From: Psychrobacillus faecigallinarum | GTDB lineage: Bacteria; Bacillota; Bacilli; Bacillales_A; Planococcaceae | NCBI RefSeq assembly: GCF_014836595.1 | Contig: NZ_JACSQO010000008.1 | Span: forward strand, 66,019-130,018 | Direction of reading: 5' to 3' | Length of the DNA: 64,000 nucleotides | Shown: positions 24,811 to 33,415 of the stretch, piece by piece | Numbering within the stretch: position 1 is the first letter of the stretch | How the letters are laid out: every line of letters begins with the position of its first letter | The notes under the pieces: model-generated | Database searches by the model: none | Told to the model about the DNA's origin: nothing | Seen by the model: only the letters and a program-made list of their open reading frames with translations | Program-made: the position numbers and the translations under genes

Positions 24811-25518
24811 ATGGCAATTTTAAAGTTAGACAAAGTAAAGAAAACATTTGGTTCCGGTCATAAACAGGTAGATGCTTTAAAGGAAACAGATTTTGTAGCA
24901 GACAAAGGAGAACTGATTGCAGTTATAGGCCCTTCAGGTTCAGGCAAGAGTACCTTCCTTACAATTGCCGGGGGCCTGCAATCCCCTTCTAGCGGAGAAA
25001 TTATAGTAAACAATCAAAACCTTTCTAATCTAAATGAAAAAAAGCGTTCCAAGGTCAGACTTAGGGAGATAGGCTTTATCCTCCAAGCCTCCAATCTAGT
25101 CCCGTTCCTTACAGTAGATAAACAAATGAAGCTGCTCGATAATGTAAAAAAGGACAATATGACAAAAGAAGAGCTAGAGGCTTTATATGAAAACTTAGGA
25201 ATTACTGAATTACGAAAAAAATATCCTTCAGATCTATCTGGAGGAGAACGTCAGCGAGTTGCTATTGCCAAGGCGCTTTATAGCAAGCCTTCTATACTAT
25301 TAGCTGATGAACCAACAGCTTCTTTAGATTCTGACCGTGCCTACGAAGTCATGAAGCTATTAAAAAAAGAAACAGAAAACAATGGTACTACTACTATAGT
25401 GGTTACCCATGACACTCGTTTGATCGAATACTGCGATAAAGTATATGTCATGACAGATGGTGTATTAGAGGAAAAGAGCAAGAAAGAGGTAGAAAAAACA
25501 GATCCTCTTTCTCACTAG
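24811..25518 (+). CDS. ABC transporter ATP-binding protein (MacB/LolD type)
   Basis: The 235-aa product has Walker A GPSGSGKST (about residue 35), Q-loop FILQASNLVPFLTV, signature LSGGERQR, Walker B ILLADEPTA and the switch His in VVTHDTRL. Together with the preceding permease it makes a complete transporter of the antimicrobial-peptide or lipoprotein-release group. The start at 24811 follows GGAGG; the ATG at 24796 lies within the end of the permease gene and before the ribosome site. Confidence 0.9.
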   Translation: MAILKLDKVKKTFGSGHKQVDALKETDFVADKGELIAVIGPSGSGKSTFLTIAGGLQSPSSGEIIVNNQNLSNLNEKKRSKVRLREIGFILQASNLVPFLTVDKQMKLLDNVKKDNMTKEELEALYENLGITELRKKYPSDLSGGERQRVAIAKALYSKPSILLADEPTASLDSDRAYEVMKLLKKETENNGTTTIVVTHDTRLIEYCDKVYVMTDGVLEEKSKKEVEKTDPLSH

Positions 25519-25531
25519 CATCTCCGATATG

Positions 25532-25572
25532 GAAAAAAGAGGACTGTGGTTTAACCACAGTCCTCTTTTTAG
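25532..25572 (+). terminator. Terminator after the ABC transporter
   Basis: AAAAAGAGGACTGTGGTT and AACCACAGTCCTCTTTTT pair almost end to end around TA, with a strong T run. Confidence 0.93.
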
Positions 25573-25835
25573 AAAAATTGTGCTATATTCTTTTAAAACT
25601 TTACATCCTTCCTCTCTAAATAAAATAAATAAAATGAGTAGCATTTTGGATGGGTAGACATAGAAGCTAATAACCTTGGTTTCTTCTAGTATAAAATGAT
25701 TATTAGGAGAACATTAAATTTTAAGTGTCTAGTTATAACACTGCTTAATTCGACTATATTCTACCTTAATTGAGTAACAACACATCCTATTTAAGCAAAA
25801 ACCTTTATTCCGTAACAGTAATTTTTCAATGTTTT
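25573..25835. other. AT-rich intergenic stretch with nothing recognised
   Basis: This is the left part of the 394-bp gap between the ABC transporter and the aminotransferase. I see no ORF with a ribosome site, no repeat and no structured leader here; the promoter of the aminotransferase lies at its right end. Confidence 0.5.
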
Positions 25836-25866
25836 TTCACAATATTAATATAATTTGTGTTATGAT
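25836..25866 (+). promoter_or_regulatory. Probable extended -10 promoter of the aminotransferase gene
   Basis: TTCACA (25836) is followed 19 nt later by TGT-TATGAT, an extended -10 element (25858-25866). It would give a leader of about 40 nt before the ATG at 25913. Confidence 0.5.
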
Positions 25867-25912
25867 GATACATAAAAATTTATTAATTGTTTGTAAGGGA
25901 GTGCGCTTATTA

Positions 25913-27091
25913 ATGAATATCCAACCGTCTACTAAAATGTCCTTATTTGAGCCCGCGATTTTTGGAGAGTTAAAAGCAGCCGCAGCTAGGAAAAGAGATG
26001 CAGGCTTTGAGTTATATGACCTAAGCTTAGGAAGTCCCGATATACCACCAAGTGAGGCAGCTAGGAAAGTATTGTCTGACTTGAGCTACTCAGCTGATTC
26101 TTATGGATATACATTAAGTGGAACTAAACGTTTTTATGAGGCAGTAGCTAATTACTATGAACGTCGCTATAACGTTTTACTAGATCCAACTACAGATATT
26201 GTTCAAACAATGGGCTCTCAAGAAGGTTTAGTGCACCTCCCCCTTGCCTTTTGCAATGAGGGAGATATTATTCTTACGACTAACCCCGGTTATGTGGCAT
26301 ATGACGCTGGTATCAAACTAGCAGGAGCAGTGCCTTACTATATGGATTTGTTAGAAGAGAATGACTATTTACCTGATTTAGGAGCAATTCCTACAGAAAT
26401 TGCTCAAAAAGCCAAGCTTATGATATTAAATTTACCTGGAAATCCAGTCCCCGCTATGCCAAACAAGGAATTTTTCCGCCAGGTAGTTGCTTTTGCTAAC
26501 ACTTATAATGTCATTATTCTACATGATGCAGCATACTCTGAATTTTACTTTACTGGCGACTCTCCTAGCAGCTTCCTTTCTACACCTGGGGCTCTTGAAG
26601 TAGGTATGGAGATTAACTCCCTATCTAAAAGCTTTAGTCTAGCAGGGACTCGCATTGCTTATATAGCAGGAAATACTAAGATGATTGAGATTATGAAGCA
26701 ATTAAAATCTAATCTTGATTTTGGGATTTACGGCCCAATTCAGGAAGCAGGAATTGTGGCATTAGATCACGCAGAGGAAATTACCGACGCTTTACGAAAA
26801 ACATTTTCAGAGAGACACAAGGTTCTAATGGATGGTTTAAAGAATCTCGGTTGGACAGTAGCTCCCTCTAATGGTGGAATGTTTGTCTGGGCCAAGTACC
26901 CTTACGAAATAGATGATAAGGAATTCGTATTTGAAGTCATCGCTCAAACTGGGGTAGTAATGGTACCCGGGACAGTCTTTGGATCAGCTGGAGCAGGCTA
27001 CGTTCGAGTAGCATTAGTACAAGATACAGAAATACTTAAAAAAGCTGTCGAACAATTAAAGAAATTACATTTTCCTTCATTAGTTCGATAA
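25913..27091 (+). CDS. PLP-dependent aminotransferase class I/II (DapL/AlaA-like)
   Basis: The 392-aa product is a fold type I aminotransferase: SLGSPDIPPSEAA near the N-terminus, YGYTLSGTKRFYEAVANYY, an NLPGNPVPAMP loop in place of the usual N-x-P-x-N-P-T-G, HDAAYSEFYF, the PLP lysine in SLSKSFSLAGTRIAY, and YVRVALVQD near the end. The closest groups are LL-diaminopimelate and alanine or N-succinyl-diaminopimelate aminotransferases; the substrate cannot be fixed from the sequence. The start at 25913 follows AAGGGAG; an earlier in-frame ATG at 25829 lies upstream of the promoter. Monocistronic. Confidence 0.88.
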   Translation: MNIQPSTKMSLFEPAIFGELKAAAARKRDAGFELYDLSLGSPDIPPSEAARKVLSDLSYSADSYGYTLSGTKRFYEAVANYYERRYNVLLDPTTDIVQTMGSQEGLVHLPLAFCNEGDIILTTNPGYVAYDAGIKLAGAVPYYMDLLEENDYLPDLGAIPTEIAQKAKLMILNLPGNPVPAMPNKEFFRQVVAFANTYNVIILHDAAYSEFYFTGDSPSSFLSTPGALEVGMEINSLSKSFSLAGTRIAYIAGNTKMIEIMKQLKSNLDFGIYGPIQEAGIVALDHAEEITDALRKTFSERHKVLMDGLKNLGWTVAPSNGGMFVWAKYPYEIDDKEFVFEVIAQTGVVMVPGTVFGSAGAGYVRVALVQDTEILKKAVEQLKKLHFPSLVR

Positions 27092-27105
27092 CATTCTTAT
27101 TATTA

Positions 27106-27145
27106 CAAAAAAACCATCGACACTTTGCTGTCGATGGTTTTTTAG
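27106..27145. terminator. Bidirectional terminator between aminotransferase and GGDEF gene
   Basis: AAAAAACCATCGACA pairs perfectly with TGTCGATGGTTTTTT around a 6-nt loop; it overlaps the end of the convergent diguanylate cyclase gene. Confidence 0.93.
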
Positions 27146-28815
27146 TAAGAAGTACTTTCGTTAATATAATACATATTTTTCCCTGCTTTTTTAGCTGTGT
27201 ACATTGCGTCATCTACCATTTTAAGTAAAGAGGAAGCTGTAAAAGTAGCTTCTTTAATATGTACCACACCAATGCTACTCGTTATAGAAATGAGTGACCC
27301 TTCTATTAACCAGGGTTCTTTTATAGCTTTTTGAATTCGTTTTACCTTTTCTATAATTAGTGGGATTTCCTTAATATTCGGTAGCAAGATGATGAACTCA
27401 TCTCCCCCTAATCGTGCAACAAAGTCTGAATCGTCTAGGGAGTATTTTAGACGTTTTGCAAATTCATGAATCACTTCGTCCCCTGTCTCATGCCCAAACG
27501 TATCATTAATATACTTAAAGTTATCAATATCTAGCATGACGACCGCAAACTCTTCTAATCCTGCTTTTATCTTAGCAAGCGCCTCAGATAACTGATTCCT
27601 AAAGAATCGCCTGTTGGGAAGGCTTGTTAAAGAATCATGGTACGCAAAGTATTCTAACTGACTTTCATTCTCTTTTTGCAAAGAAATATCACGAGCTATT
27701 AGCACCATATGTCGAAAGTTATGAAAAGCATCGTAGACTGGATTACCATTAATTTCAGTCCATATCCATCCTCTTTCCCCATGCATCCCCTTTAACTCTA
27801 TAGTAAAAGAGCTTCCTTCTGAAACTGAATGCTGAAACTTCTGCTCTAGTAAGGAAACATAATCAGGATGAATATTAAAAAACGGTGCCTTTTTATTAAT
27901 TTTTGTATTATCAAATCCAAAGACTTTTTTACTGGAAGGAGAAACATACAGATACTCTTTGTCATGATTCATCAAAATGACAACATCCTGTACATTTTCA
28001 GCTATTATTCGGAAATTCTTTTCACTTTGGATATACTGACCTAATAGTTTGTCTATTTCACGCATGTCTTTAACGATTGCAAATATGCCTAATATTTCTT
28101 CTCTATTTTTAATCGGTGCAAAATGGATTAAGCAGCTTATTTTTTCACCTGTTTGTTGAAGTAAGCGAATGCGATGGCTTTTTAAATCACCTGTAAAAGC
28201 CAGGCTAAATGCATCAGAAATCTTTTCTCTGTATTTGTAATCCAACAGCTCTGTGAAATTTTCACCTTTTAATTCTTTTACAGTTCTACCACTCACAGCT
28301 TGAATCATTGGATTACCATCTTGAATAACTCCTTCAAGGTCTAAAGAAAATATAGCATCTCCGTTATAGTCAAATAATGAACGGTATTCAGATTTTGTTT
28401 CTTCTAATAATTGTAGATTTTCTTCAAACTCTATCTTTACGCTTTTCTCTTCCGTAATATTTTTCGCAATTGCAACAATATGGGTACATTCATTATTAGA
28501 ATTTAATATTGGAGTGAGTGTTGTTTCCGCATATCCATTTTCAGGAGAAAAATGAGGAACTCTGATCTCAAATTTAATAATCTTTTTAGTGGTATAGGCT
28601 TCGGCAAAATGATTTTCTAAGATTTCTGCAATCTCTTCAGGTAAAACTTCGCGAAAACTTTTTCCGACAGCATATTTCCCTATAATGCTATTCGCTGCAT
28701 TGTTAACAAACTCATAAAGGAATCTTTGTTCTTCCTCGACCCGCATAATAAAAACTACTTCTTGAATCCCTTCTGTTAATGCTTTTACTAAAGAAAGCTT
28801 AGAAGATTCATACAT
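27142..28815 (-). CDS. Diguanylate cyclase with three PAS domains
   Basis: The 557-aa product has PAS-like domains at about residues 20-130, 140-250 (FDYNGDAIFSLDLEGVIQDG) and 265-380 (IIAENVQDVVILMNHDKEYL), then a GGDEF domain (about 390-557) with YHDSLTSLPNRRFF and RLGGDEFIILLP. The catalytic GGDEF is intact, so it should make cyclic di-GMP. The inhibitory RxxD site five residues upstream reads DDSD and is lost, so product inhibition is unlikely. No EAL domain and no membrane segment, which points to sensing of a soluble cue. Confidence 0.92.
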   Translation of the reverse strand: MYESSKLSLVKALTEGIQEVVFIMRVEEEQRFLYEFVNNAANSIIGKYAVGKSFREVLPEEIAEILENHFAEAYTTKKIIKFEIRVPHFSPENGYAETTLTPILNSNNECTHIVAIAKNITEEKSVKIEFEENLQLLEETKSEYRSLFDYNGDAIFSLDLEGVIQDGNPMIQAVSGRTVKELKGENFTELLDYKYREKISDAFSLAFTGDLKSHRIRLLQQTGEKISCLIHFAPIKNREEILGIFAIVKDMREIDKLLGQYIQSEKNFRIIAENVQDVVILMNHDKEYLYVSPSSKKVFGFDNTKINKKAPFFNIHPDYVSLLEQKFQHSVSEGSSFTIELKGMHGERGWIWTEINGNPVYDAFHNFRHMVLIARDISLQKENESQLEYFAYHDSLTSLPNRRFFRNQLSEALAKIKAGLEEFAVVMLDIDNFKYINDTFGHETGDEVIHEFAKRLKYSLDDSDFVARLGGDEFIILLPNIKEIPLIIEKVKRIQKAIKEPWLIEGSLISITSSIGVVHIKEATFTASSLLKMVDDAMYTAKKAGKNMYYINESTSY

Positions 28816-28932
28816 TTACCACACCACCATTACAAAATATTGGTTGTCTTAATTTAAGCATAGATATAAGTGCTTGGAAACCTAAACCTTTAACCTTTCT
28901 ACCAATCCATAGAATTTGTACTATATAAAAAG

Positions 28933-28968
28933 GCTAAAAAGCCAAACAATTAAACTGTTTGGCTTTCC
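28933..28968 (-). terminator. Terminator overlapping the end of the MATE gene
   Basis: AAGCCAAACA and TGTTTGGCTT form a 10-bp stem on the minus strand followed by a T run; the stop codon at 28950 lies in the loop. Confidence 0.85.
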
Positions 28969-30341
28969 AAATCGGAGTTATCCTTTTTTTTATGAACAAG
29001 TGCATACTTTTCCCATTTTCTACTTTTCCATCTAAAGAACATGATAATACCACGAAGCCACTCATCTGCTGCTATAGCCAACCAAATACCTGGTAGTCCT
29101 AAATCTAATACAAAAACAAATAAATATCCTAACGGCACACTCATCATGACCATAGACAAGGCTCCCATGATTACTGGGAAGGTCGCGTCTCCTGCTGCAC
29201 GCAATGAATTTATAATTACGATATTTAACGTTCGACCCGTTTCGAGAATGATACTTAATACAAGAACCGATGCTCCAATTTTAATAATTTGCTCATTATC
29301 CGTAAATAAGCCCATTAGTGGATAGCGGAATATGATTACAAGGGCAACCATTGCCAACGTAAAAATGAATGCTCTTTTTACACTATACCAAACTGATTTA
29401 TAGGCTTCCTCTTTCTCATCTGCACCCACAAATCGCCCGACAATAATCGCAGTTCCCATACCAATTGCGACAGCAAATAAATAAGTGAACATAGATATAT
29501 TAACGGCATACTGCCTTGCAGCCAAAGACTCAGTCCCTAAATAAGTTGCATAATACAAGAAGATAATTTGACATCCTTGGTATAAAATTTGTTCAAAGGC
29601 AGAAGGGAGTCCAATCTTGAGGATTTTCTTGATGTATTCTTTCGAAATAGTAAAGTAATAACTTACTTGAACACGATATTCCATTACTTGATATAATAGC
29701 CAAAAGAAAACAACTAGTGCTATAAACCGACTTATAACAGATGATATTGCTGCACCCTGAACTCCAAGCTCAGGAAAACCAAACTTACCAAAGATTAAAG
29801 CATAATTACCTACTACGTGGAAGATATTCATCCCTAACGATACAAACATAGTTTGCTTTGTATAACCATGTACACGAATAATGGCCGCTAAAGCATTAAT
29901 AAGTGCCTGAAGAAAAATCCCTCCACCAACAATCATTAAATACTGATTAGCAAAAGCAAGTACCTCCCCATCTAGGTTCATGGCAGCCATAATATTTTTT
30001 GAAAATATGACAAATCCTATGCTTAAAAGTATCCCTACTCCTAAATTTAAAGTTACCGCTAAACCTGAAATTTTAGATGCCTCCACATATCTTCTGGATC
30101 CTAGATATTGTGAGACTACGATAGCAGCACCATTGCCTACTACCTCTAATATTAATATCGCAATATGGATATATTGATTGGCTGCTCCTACACCAGAAAC
30201 CGCATTATCAGACACAGCACTAAGCATAAATGTATCTGCTATACCCATTAACATAAACAAAAATACTTCTAAAAAGATCGGCCAAGTTAAGTGAAATAAG
30301 CTTAGCTTTTCTCCTAAATCCTTCTTCTTTCTAATCGCCAA
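28950..30341 (-). CDS. MATE family efflux transporter (NorM-like)
   Basis: The 463-aa product has about 12 membrane helices. It opens with FHLTWPIFLEVFLFMLMGIADTF and has the symmetric second half starting near LKIGLPSAFEQILYQG, both typical of the MatE family, which exports cationic drugs by Na+ or H+ exchange. I chose TTG at 30341 because AAAGAAGGAA precedes it; the longer in-frame start would put this site inside the coding region. Substrate unknown. Confidence 0.88.
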   Translation of the reverse strand: MAIRKKKDLGEKLSLFHLTWPIFLEVFLFMLMGIADTFMLSAVSDNAVSGVGAANQYIHIAILILEVVGNGAAIVVSQYLGSRRYVEASKISGLAVTLNLGVGILLSIGFVIFSKNIMAAMNLDGEVLAFANQYLMIVGGGIFLQALINALAAIIRVHGYTKQTMFVSLGMNIFHVVGNYALIFGKFGFPELGVQGAAISSVISRFIALVVFFWLLYQVMEYRVQVSYYFTISKEYIKKILKIGLPSAFEQILYQGCQIIFLYYATYLGTESLAARQYAVNISMFTYLFAVAIGMGTAIIVGRFVGADEKEEAYKSVWYSVKRAFIFTLAMVALVIIFRYPLMGLFTDNEQIIKIGASVLVLSIILETGRTLNIVIINSLRAAGDATFPVIMGALSMVMMSVPLGYLFVFVLDLGLPGIWLAIAADEWLRGIIMFFRWKSRKWEKYALVHKKKDNSDLESQTV

Positions 30342-30497
30342 TTTTATTCCTTCTTTACATATACATTTTTTCACCAAAAGAATCTTACCACAGAAACTTC
30401 CATTCTACTATAAGATAATTTTCACAACATATAGATTCTTTTATTCATTCAATTATCAAATCAACTTTTACCAATTAAACACAGACAGCTCTTCTTT

Positions 30498-30568
30498 GTT
30501 GATTGTAATGGCAGGCGGCGACTCCGGCGGGATGATTGAGTCAGATTAGACACCACAACTCATTGGAC
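30498..30568 (+). repeat. Partial copy (5' half) of the dispersed intergenic repeat
   Basis: TTGATTGTAATGGCAGGCGG and CGACTCCGGCGGGATGATTG match the first 60-70 bp of the full copies at 52203 and 52430. The 3' half is absent. It lies in the 380-bp gap between the MATE and VOC genes; the rest of that gap holds nothing I can name besides the VOC promoter area. Confidence 0.7.
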
Positions 30569-30721
30569 CTTTCTTGGTTGTTTGTATTTTTCATAAAACT
30601 GGAATTATAATATTATTTTACTTATTAAACTATTGCAAAAAATGCAAGATTAAAGAGGATAAGTATGGGTAGAAATAGAATATAATACTCGTGCAAATCT
30701 AAAATAGGAGGTCTATTGCAA

Positions 30722-31120
30722 ATGTCTCACTTTATCTCCCGTATCGCCACCGTAGAAATTCCTGTCAGTAATTTAGAACGCTCTATGGATTTTTATATGT
30801 CTGTTCTTGGAGTTCATGTTGAATCTAAAGGAGACAAGGCCGCCATGCTTTCCTTTCATACAAAAGGAGTTCCTACAATGTATTTAGTAGAAACAAAGGA
30901 AGTTAGACCTTTGTTTTTTACTAATACACACTCAAATGTGGTCCATAGCGTAATTGATTTCTATACGCCTCTGCTAAAAGACTTTTATCATTGGCTAAAG
31001 AAAAATAAAGTGGAGGTTGGTCCACTGAATGTTAACGAGGAAGGCTTGGGAGGATTTGGTTTTAAAGATCCTGATGGGAATAATTTAAGTGCAAGCAATA
31101 TTGAACATTTTGGTCAGTAA
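30722..31120 (+). CDS. VOC family (glyoxalase/bleomycin-resistance fold) protein
   Basis: The 132-aa product has the paired beta-alpha-beta-beta-beta modules of the vicinal oxygen chelate fold: ATVEIPVSNLERSMDFYMSVLG and FKDPDGNNLSASNIEHFG. Such proteins bind metals or small ligands; the substrate is not predictable. AGGAGG at 30706 fixes the ATG at 30722; the TTG at 30716 is too close. Monocistronic. Confidence 0.85.
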   Translation: MSHFISRIATVEIPVSNLERSMDFYMSVLGVHVESKGDKAAMLSFHTKGVPTMYLVETKEVRPLFFTNTHSNVVHSVIDFYTPLLKDFYHWLKKNKVEVGPLNVNEEGLGGFGFKDPDGNNLSASNIEHFGQ

Positions 31121-31136
31121 TTGCCATAATAATATA

Positions 31137-31172
31137 AAATACGTCTAACTCCGCAGAGATAGACGTATATTA
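31137..31172. terminator. Weak bidirectional hairpin after the VOC gene
   Basis: ATACGTCTA and TAGACGTAT pair (9 bp) around a 12-nt loop between two converging genes. The T tail is interrupted. Confidence 0.5.
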
Positions 31173-31175
31173 TAC

Positions 31176-31535
31176 TTAATGGATAGATGGGTGCTCGATA
31201 CCTATGTTTTCGTGGATATATTGCTTGAGAGCCGGCTCGGATAACTCTATCTCGTTGATTTGTAAACTATCCTTCACGTATGCAAGCTTATTTCTTTCAG
31301 TAGCATATGATTGAATGTGTAGTGTATTGTCGATATACAATATTCCTTCATTTGTAATCATTTTATCCTCTTTGCTTAATAGACCTTTCTTTGTAAGCTC
31401 CTCTTGCACAACGGAAAGACGGTCCCCCAATCCATCCTTTAATACTTTTGCTAAGCTAATCTCAGATCCTTTTTCAAGAAAATTACATACATAATAGGCC
31501 AGTAATGTCTGTTCCTTTACCGTTAATCTCTCCAT
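31176..31535 (-). CDS. Uncharacterised 119-aa protein, possible winged helix
   Basis: I do not recognise a family. The protein is charged and soluble with no Cys-rich or membrane segment. Residues 1-75 look like a small winged-helix: TVKEQTLLAYYVCNFLEKGS, LAKVLKDGLGDRLSVVQEEL, a second helix with KKGLLSKEDKMI and a short hairpin. A GAAATGGGGAAA region precedes the ATG. It is a single gene between VOC and the peroxidase operon. Confidence 0.65.
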   Translation of the reverse strand: MERLTVKEQTLLAYYVCNFLEKGSEISLAKVLKDGLGDRLSVVQEELTKKGLLSKEDKMITNEGILYIDNTLHIQSYATERNKLAYVKDSLQINEIELSEPALKQYIHENIGIEHPSIH

Positions 31536-31588
31536 ATTATTTCCCCATTTCGACTCTTTTTATCTTTTATTCCTTTTTCTCCTTATCC

Positions 31589-31637
31589 TTAAACATAAAG
31601 GACCTAAATCTTTTATGATTAGGTCCTTTATGTTTAT
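31589..31637 (-). terminator. Terminator after the peroxidase gene
   Basis: AAACATAAAGGACCTAA and TTAGGTCCTTTATGTTT are exact complements on either side of a 12-nt loop; the stem begins at the peroxidase stop codon. Confidence 0.85.
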
Positions 31638-32110
31638 TCATTTAATAATTTTTTTATGTCTTCATCAAATTCGGTTGGATTGTCAGTTGGCGCATATCTT
31701 TTAACAATGTTACCATCTTTGTCGATTAAAAACTTTGTAAAATTCCATTTTATTTTTTTGGAAAGTAATCCTTTGCTGTTTGTCGTTAAGTAATCAAATA
31801 ATGGATGAGCTTCACTGCCATTTACTTTCACCATCTCGTGCATTGGAAAGGTCACCCCATAGCTCATGCGACAAGCCTGTTCTGCATCGGCTCCATTTCC
31901 TGGTTCTTGAAAAAATTGATTGGAAGGAAAACCGAGTACAACCAGTCCTTCATCTTTGTACTTTTTATAGAGACTTTCTAAGCTATCAAATTGGTTACTA
32001 AGTCCACACTTCGTTGCAGTGTTAACAATTAGCATGGGTTTGCCCTTGTACTCACTTAAATCGTATTCTGTTCCATCTGCTTTTTGTACTTTAATGTCAT
32101 AAATACTCAT
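31634..32110 (-). CDS. Glutathione peroxidase-family thiol peroxidase
   Basis: The 158-aa product is a Cys-type glutathione peroxidase homologue: the peroxidatic Cys35 in NTATKCGLSNQF, Gln in FPSNQFFQEPG, Trp in KWNFTKFLID. Bacterial members usually work with thioredoxin rather than glutathione to reduce peroxides. Three in-frame ATGs follow GGAGGA; the third (32110) has the best spacing and is used. The first overlaps the stop codon of the upstream ohrR-like gene (ATGA), so the two are translationally coupled and share peroxide control. Confidence 0.92.
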   Translation of the reverse strand: MSIYDIKVQKADGTEYDLSEYKGKPMLIVNTATKCGLSNQFDSLESLYKKYKDEGLVVLGFPSNQFFQEPGNGADAEQACRMSYGVTFPMHEMVKVNGSEAHPLFDYLTTNSKGLLSKKIKWNFTKFLIDKDGNIVKRYAPTDNPTEFDEDIKKLLNE

Positions 32111-32115
32111 TTTCA

Positions 32116-32559
32116 TCATTCCTCCATTTTTGATAAAAAAGCATTTAGTTCTTTTAATTGAGACATGAGTGTAATAGCATTCACGTCTAAGATATTACAG
32201 CTTGTAATTTTCTTTATAATAGATAGCTCAATTTCTTTTTCTGCATTTTTAGCCTTCTCCGTTAAAGAGATAATAGAAGCTCGTTTGTCCTCCATGGATT
32301 GTTTCTTTTCTAACCATCCGCGTTCCATCATTCGATTGATAATAGGATTCAACGTACCAATCCCAAGCTCTAAACGATTTCCAATATCCTTCGACTGCAA
32401 ATGATCCTCTTCCCATAAAGCCAATAATACTAAATATTGAGGAAACGTTAATTGATAAGGTTCTAGGGTTTTAGCATATAACTTAGCAAAATTACTAGAG
32501 GCCTTGTATACCTCAAAACACAGCTGTTGCTCTAATTTAGAGGGTTTTTCTTTACCCAT
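32116..32559 (-). CDS. ohrR: OhrR-type MarR family peroxide-sensing regulator
   Basis: The 147-aa product matches OhrR: LEQQLCFEVYKASSNF carries the single reactive cysteine (Cys14), followed by LTFPQYLVLLALWEEDHLQS and the winged helix DIGNRLELGIGTLNPIINRM with wing EKKQSMEDKRASIISLT. One-Cys OhrR repressors leave DNA when this Cys is oxidised by organic peroxides. Here the coupled gene is a glutathione-peroxidase-type enzyme rather than the usual Ohr. A dyad just upstream (32578-32603) is the likely operator. Confidence 0.87.
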   Translation of the reverse strand: MGKEKPSKLEQQLCFEVYKASSNFAKLYAKTLEPYQLTFPQYLVLLALWEEDHLQSKDIGNRLELGIGTLNPIINRMMERGWLEKKQSMEDKRASIISLTEKAKNAEKEIELSIIKKITSCNILDVNAITLMSQLKELNAFLSKMEE

Positions 32560-32577
32560 GTCCTACTCTCCTAACAA

Positions 32578-32603
32578 TAAATACATCGTACACGATGCAT
32601 TTA
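32578..32603 (-). promoter_or_regulatory. Probable OhrR operator (autoregulatory palindrome)
   Basis: ATACATCGT and ACGATGCAT form a near-perfect dyad around AC, 20 bp upstream of the ohrR start and next to a TATTAT/TATATAA -10 region. Its centre and size fit a MarR-dimer site; the bases differ from the Bacillus subtilis ohrA operator. Confidence 0.65.
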
Positions 32604-32673
32604 TATAATATCCCATTTTATCGAAAAAGTAAAAGAATTTAATTTCTAAATGTTCGTATTAGTAAAATCCTCA

Positions 32674-32721
32674 TCAAAAAAACTTTGCAATTGCTCAAAA
32701 AAAGAGCTCTGCAAAGTTTAA
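32674..32721 (-). terminator. Terminator after the tubby-like gene
   Basis: AAACTTTGCA and TGCAAAGTTT pair, with an inner GAGCTC/GAGC stem, and seven T follow on the minus strand. Confidence 0.85.
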
Positions 32722-32725
32722 TAAA

Positions 32726-33247
32726 TCAACCGCCAATATATAAAGTACATTGGCTAATCGCAATAAAAAAAGCTGGATTTTGAATAGGAGAGTCATCGGA
32801 TATTTCAAGCTCAATCAAGAACTCCTCTTCAAGCTTTGCTCTCCATCTAGCAATTTCCTTACCCTCCCAAAGATAGCGTGTCCAATCTTCTAGTTCCTTA
32901 TCAATCACTATATTTAGGTCCTTCCCTATTATTAAAAGGTCTGCGACTAGCTCCTTCCATTTGTCGTATGTAATCGTGTAATGCTCTTTTGTTTCATAGT
33001 CATAAGCCTGATAATAAACTCTTCCCTTTTTCGATACTTTCTTACATGTGAAAATGATTTGGTCATTTAAATCATATATATCGTAACGAAGGAAATATCG
33101 ATATTCCATAGCTCTATCCAGCAATCTCTTCAAATTATTAGAATAATACCGTTGAAAAGTGCATACTTTTTCTCCATTTGTTTTATAGACTATAGATTTA
33201 GGGGTAATATCAATTGCTAATGGTTGTGTGTAGTGATAAATGGGCAT
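32726..33247 (-). CDS. Tubby C-terminal-like (LURP-one related) domain protein
   Basis: The 173-aa product has no signal peptide and a string of beta strands (AIDITPKSIVYKTNGEKVC, YRYFLRYDIYDLNDQIIFTC, GRVYYQAYDYETKEHYTITY) that resemble the tubby-like/LURP-one barrel found in small Bacillales proteins. A long helix lies near ELEDWTRYLWEGKEIARWRA. Function unknown. Ribosome site AAAGGAG. It stands alone, divergent from the MFS exporter. Confidence 0.6.
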   Translation of the reverse strand: MPIYHYTQPLAIDITPKSIVYKTNGEKVCTFQRYYSNNLKRLLDRAMEYRYFLRYDIYDLNDQIIFTCKKVSKKGRVYYQAYDYETKEHYTITYDKWKELVADLLIIGKDLNIVIDKELEDWTRYLWEGKEIARWRAKLEEEFLIELEISDDSPIQNPAFFIAISQCTLYIGG

Positions 33248-33415
33248 TTGTTTTCTCCTTTTAAAGCTTTAAAGCATTAATTTTAATATATCATCTTTTA
33301 AACTGTATCAAAATATTTTAAGCTTCTGCTTATTACTATTATATGTAAATTAGTGTATAATTTTGTTATTTTAAAAAGTGAACTATCAAGTTTTAAACTA
33401 GGGGGGATTAAAGGT

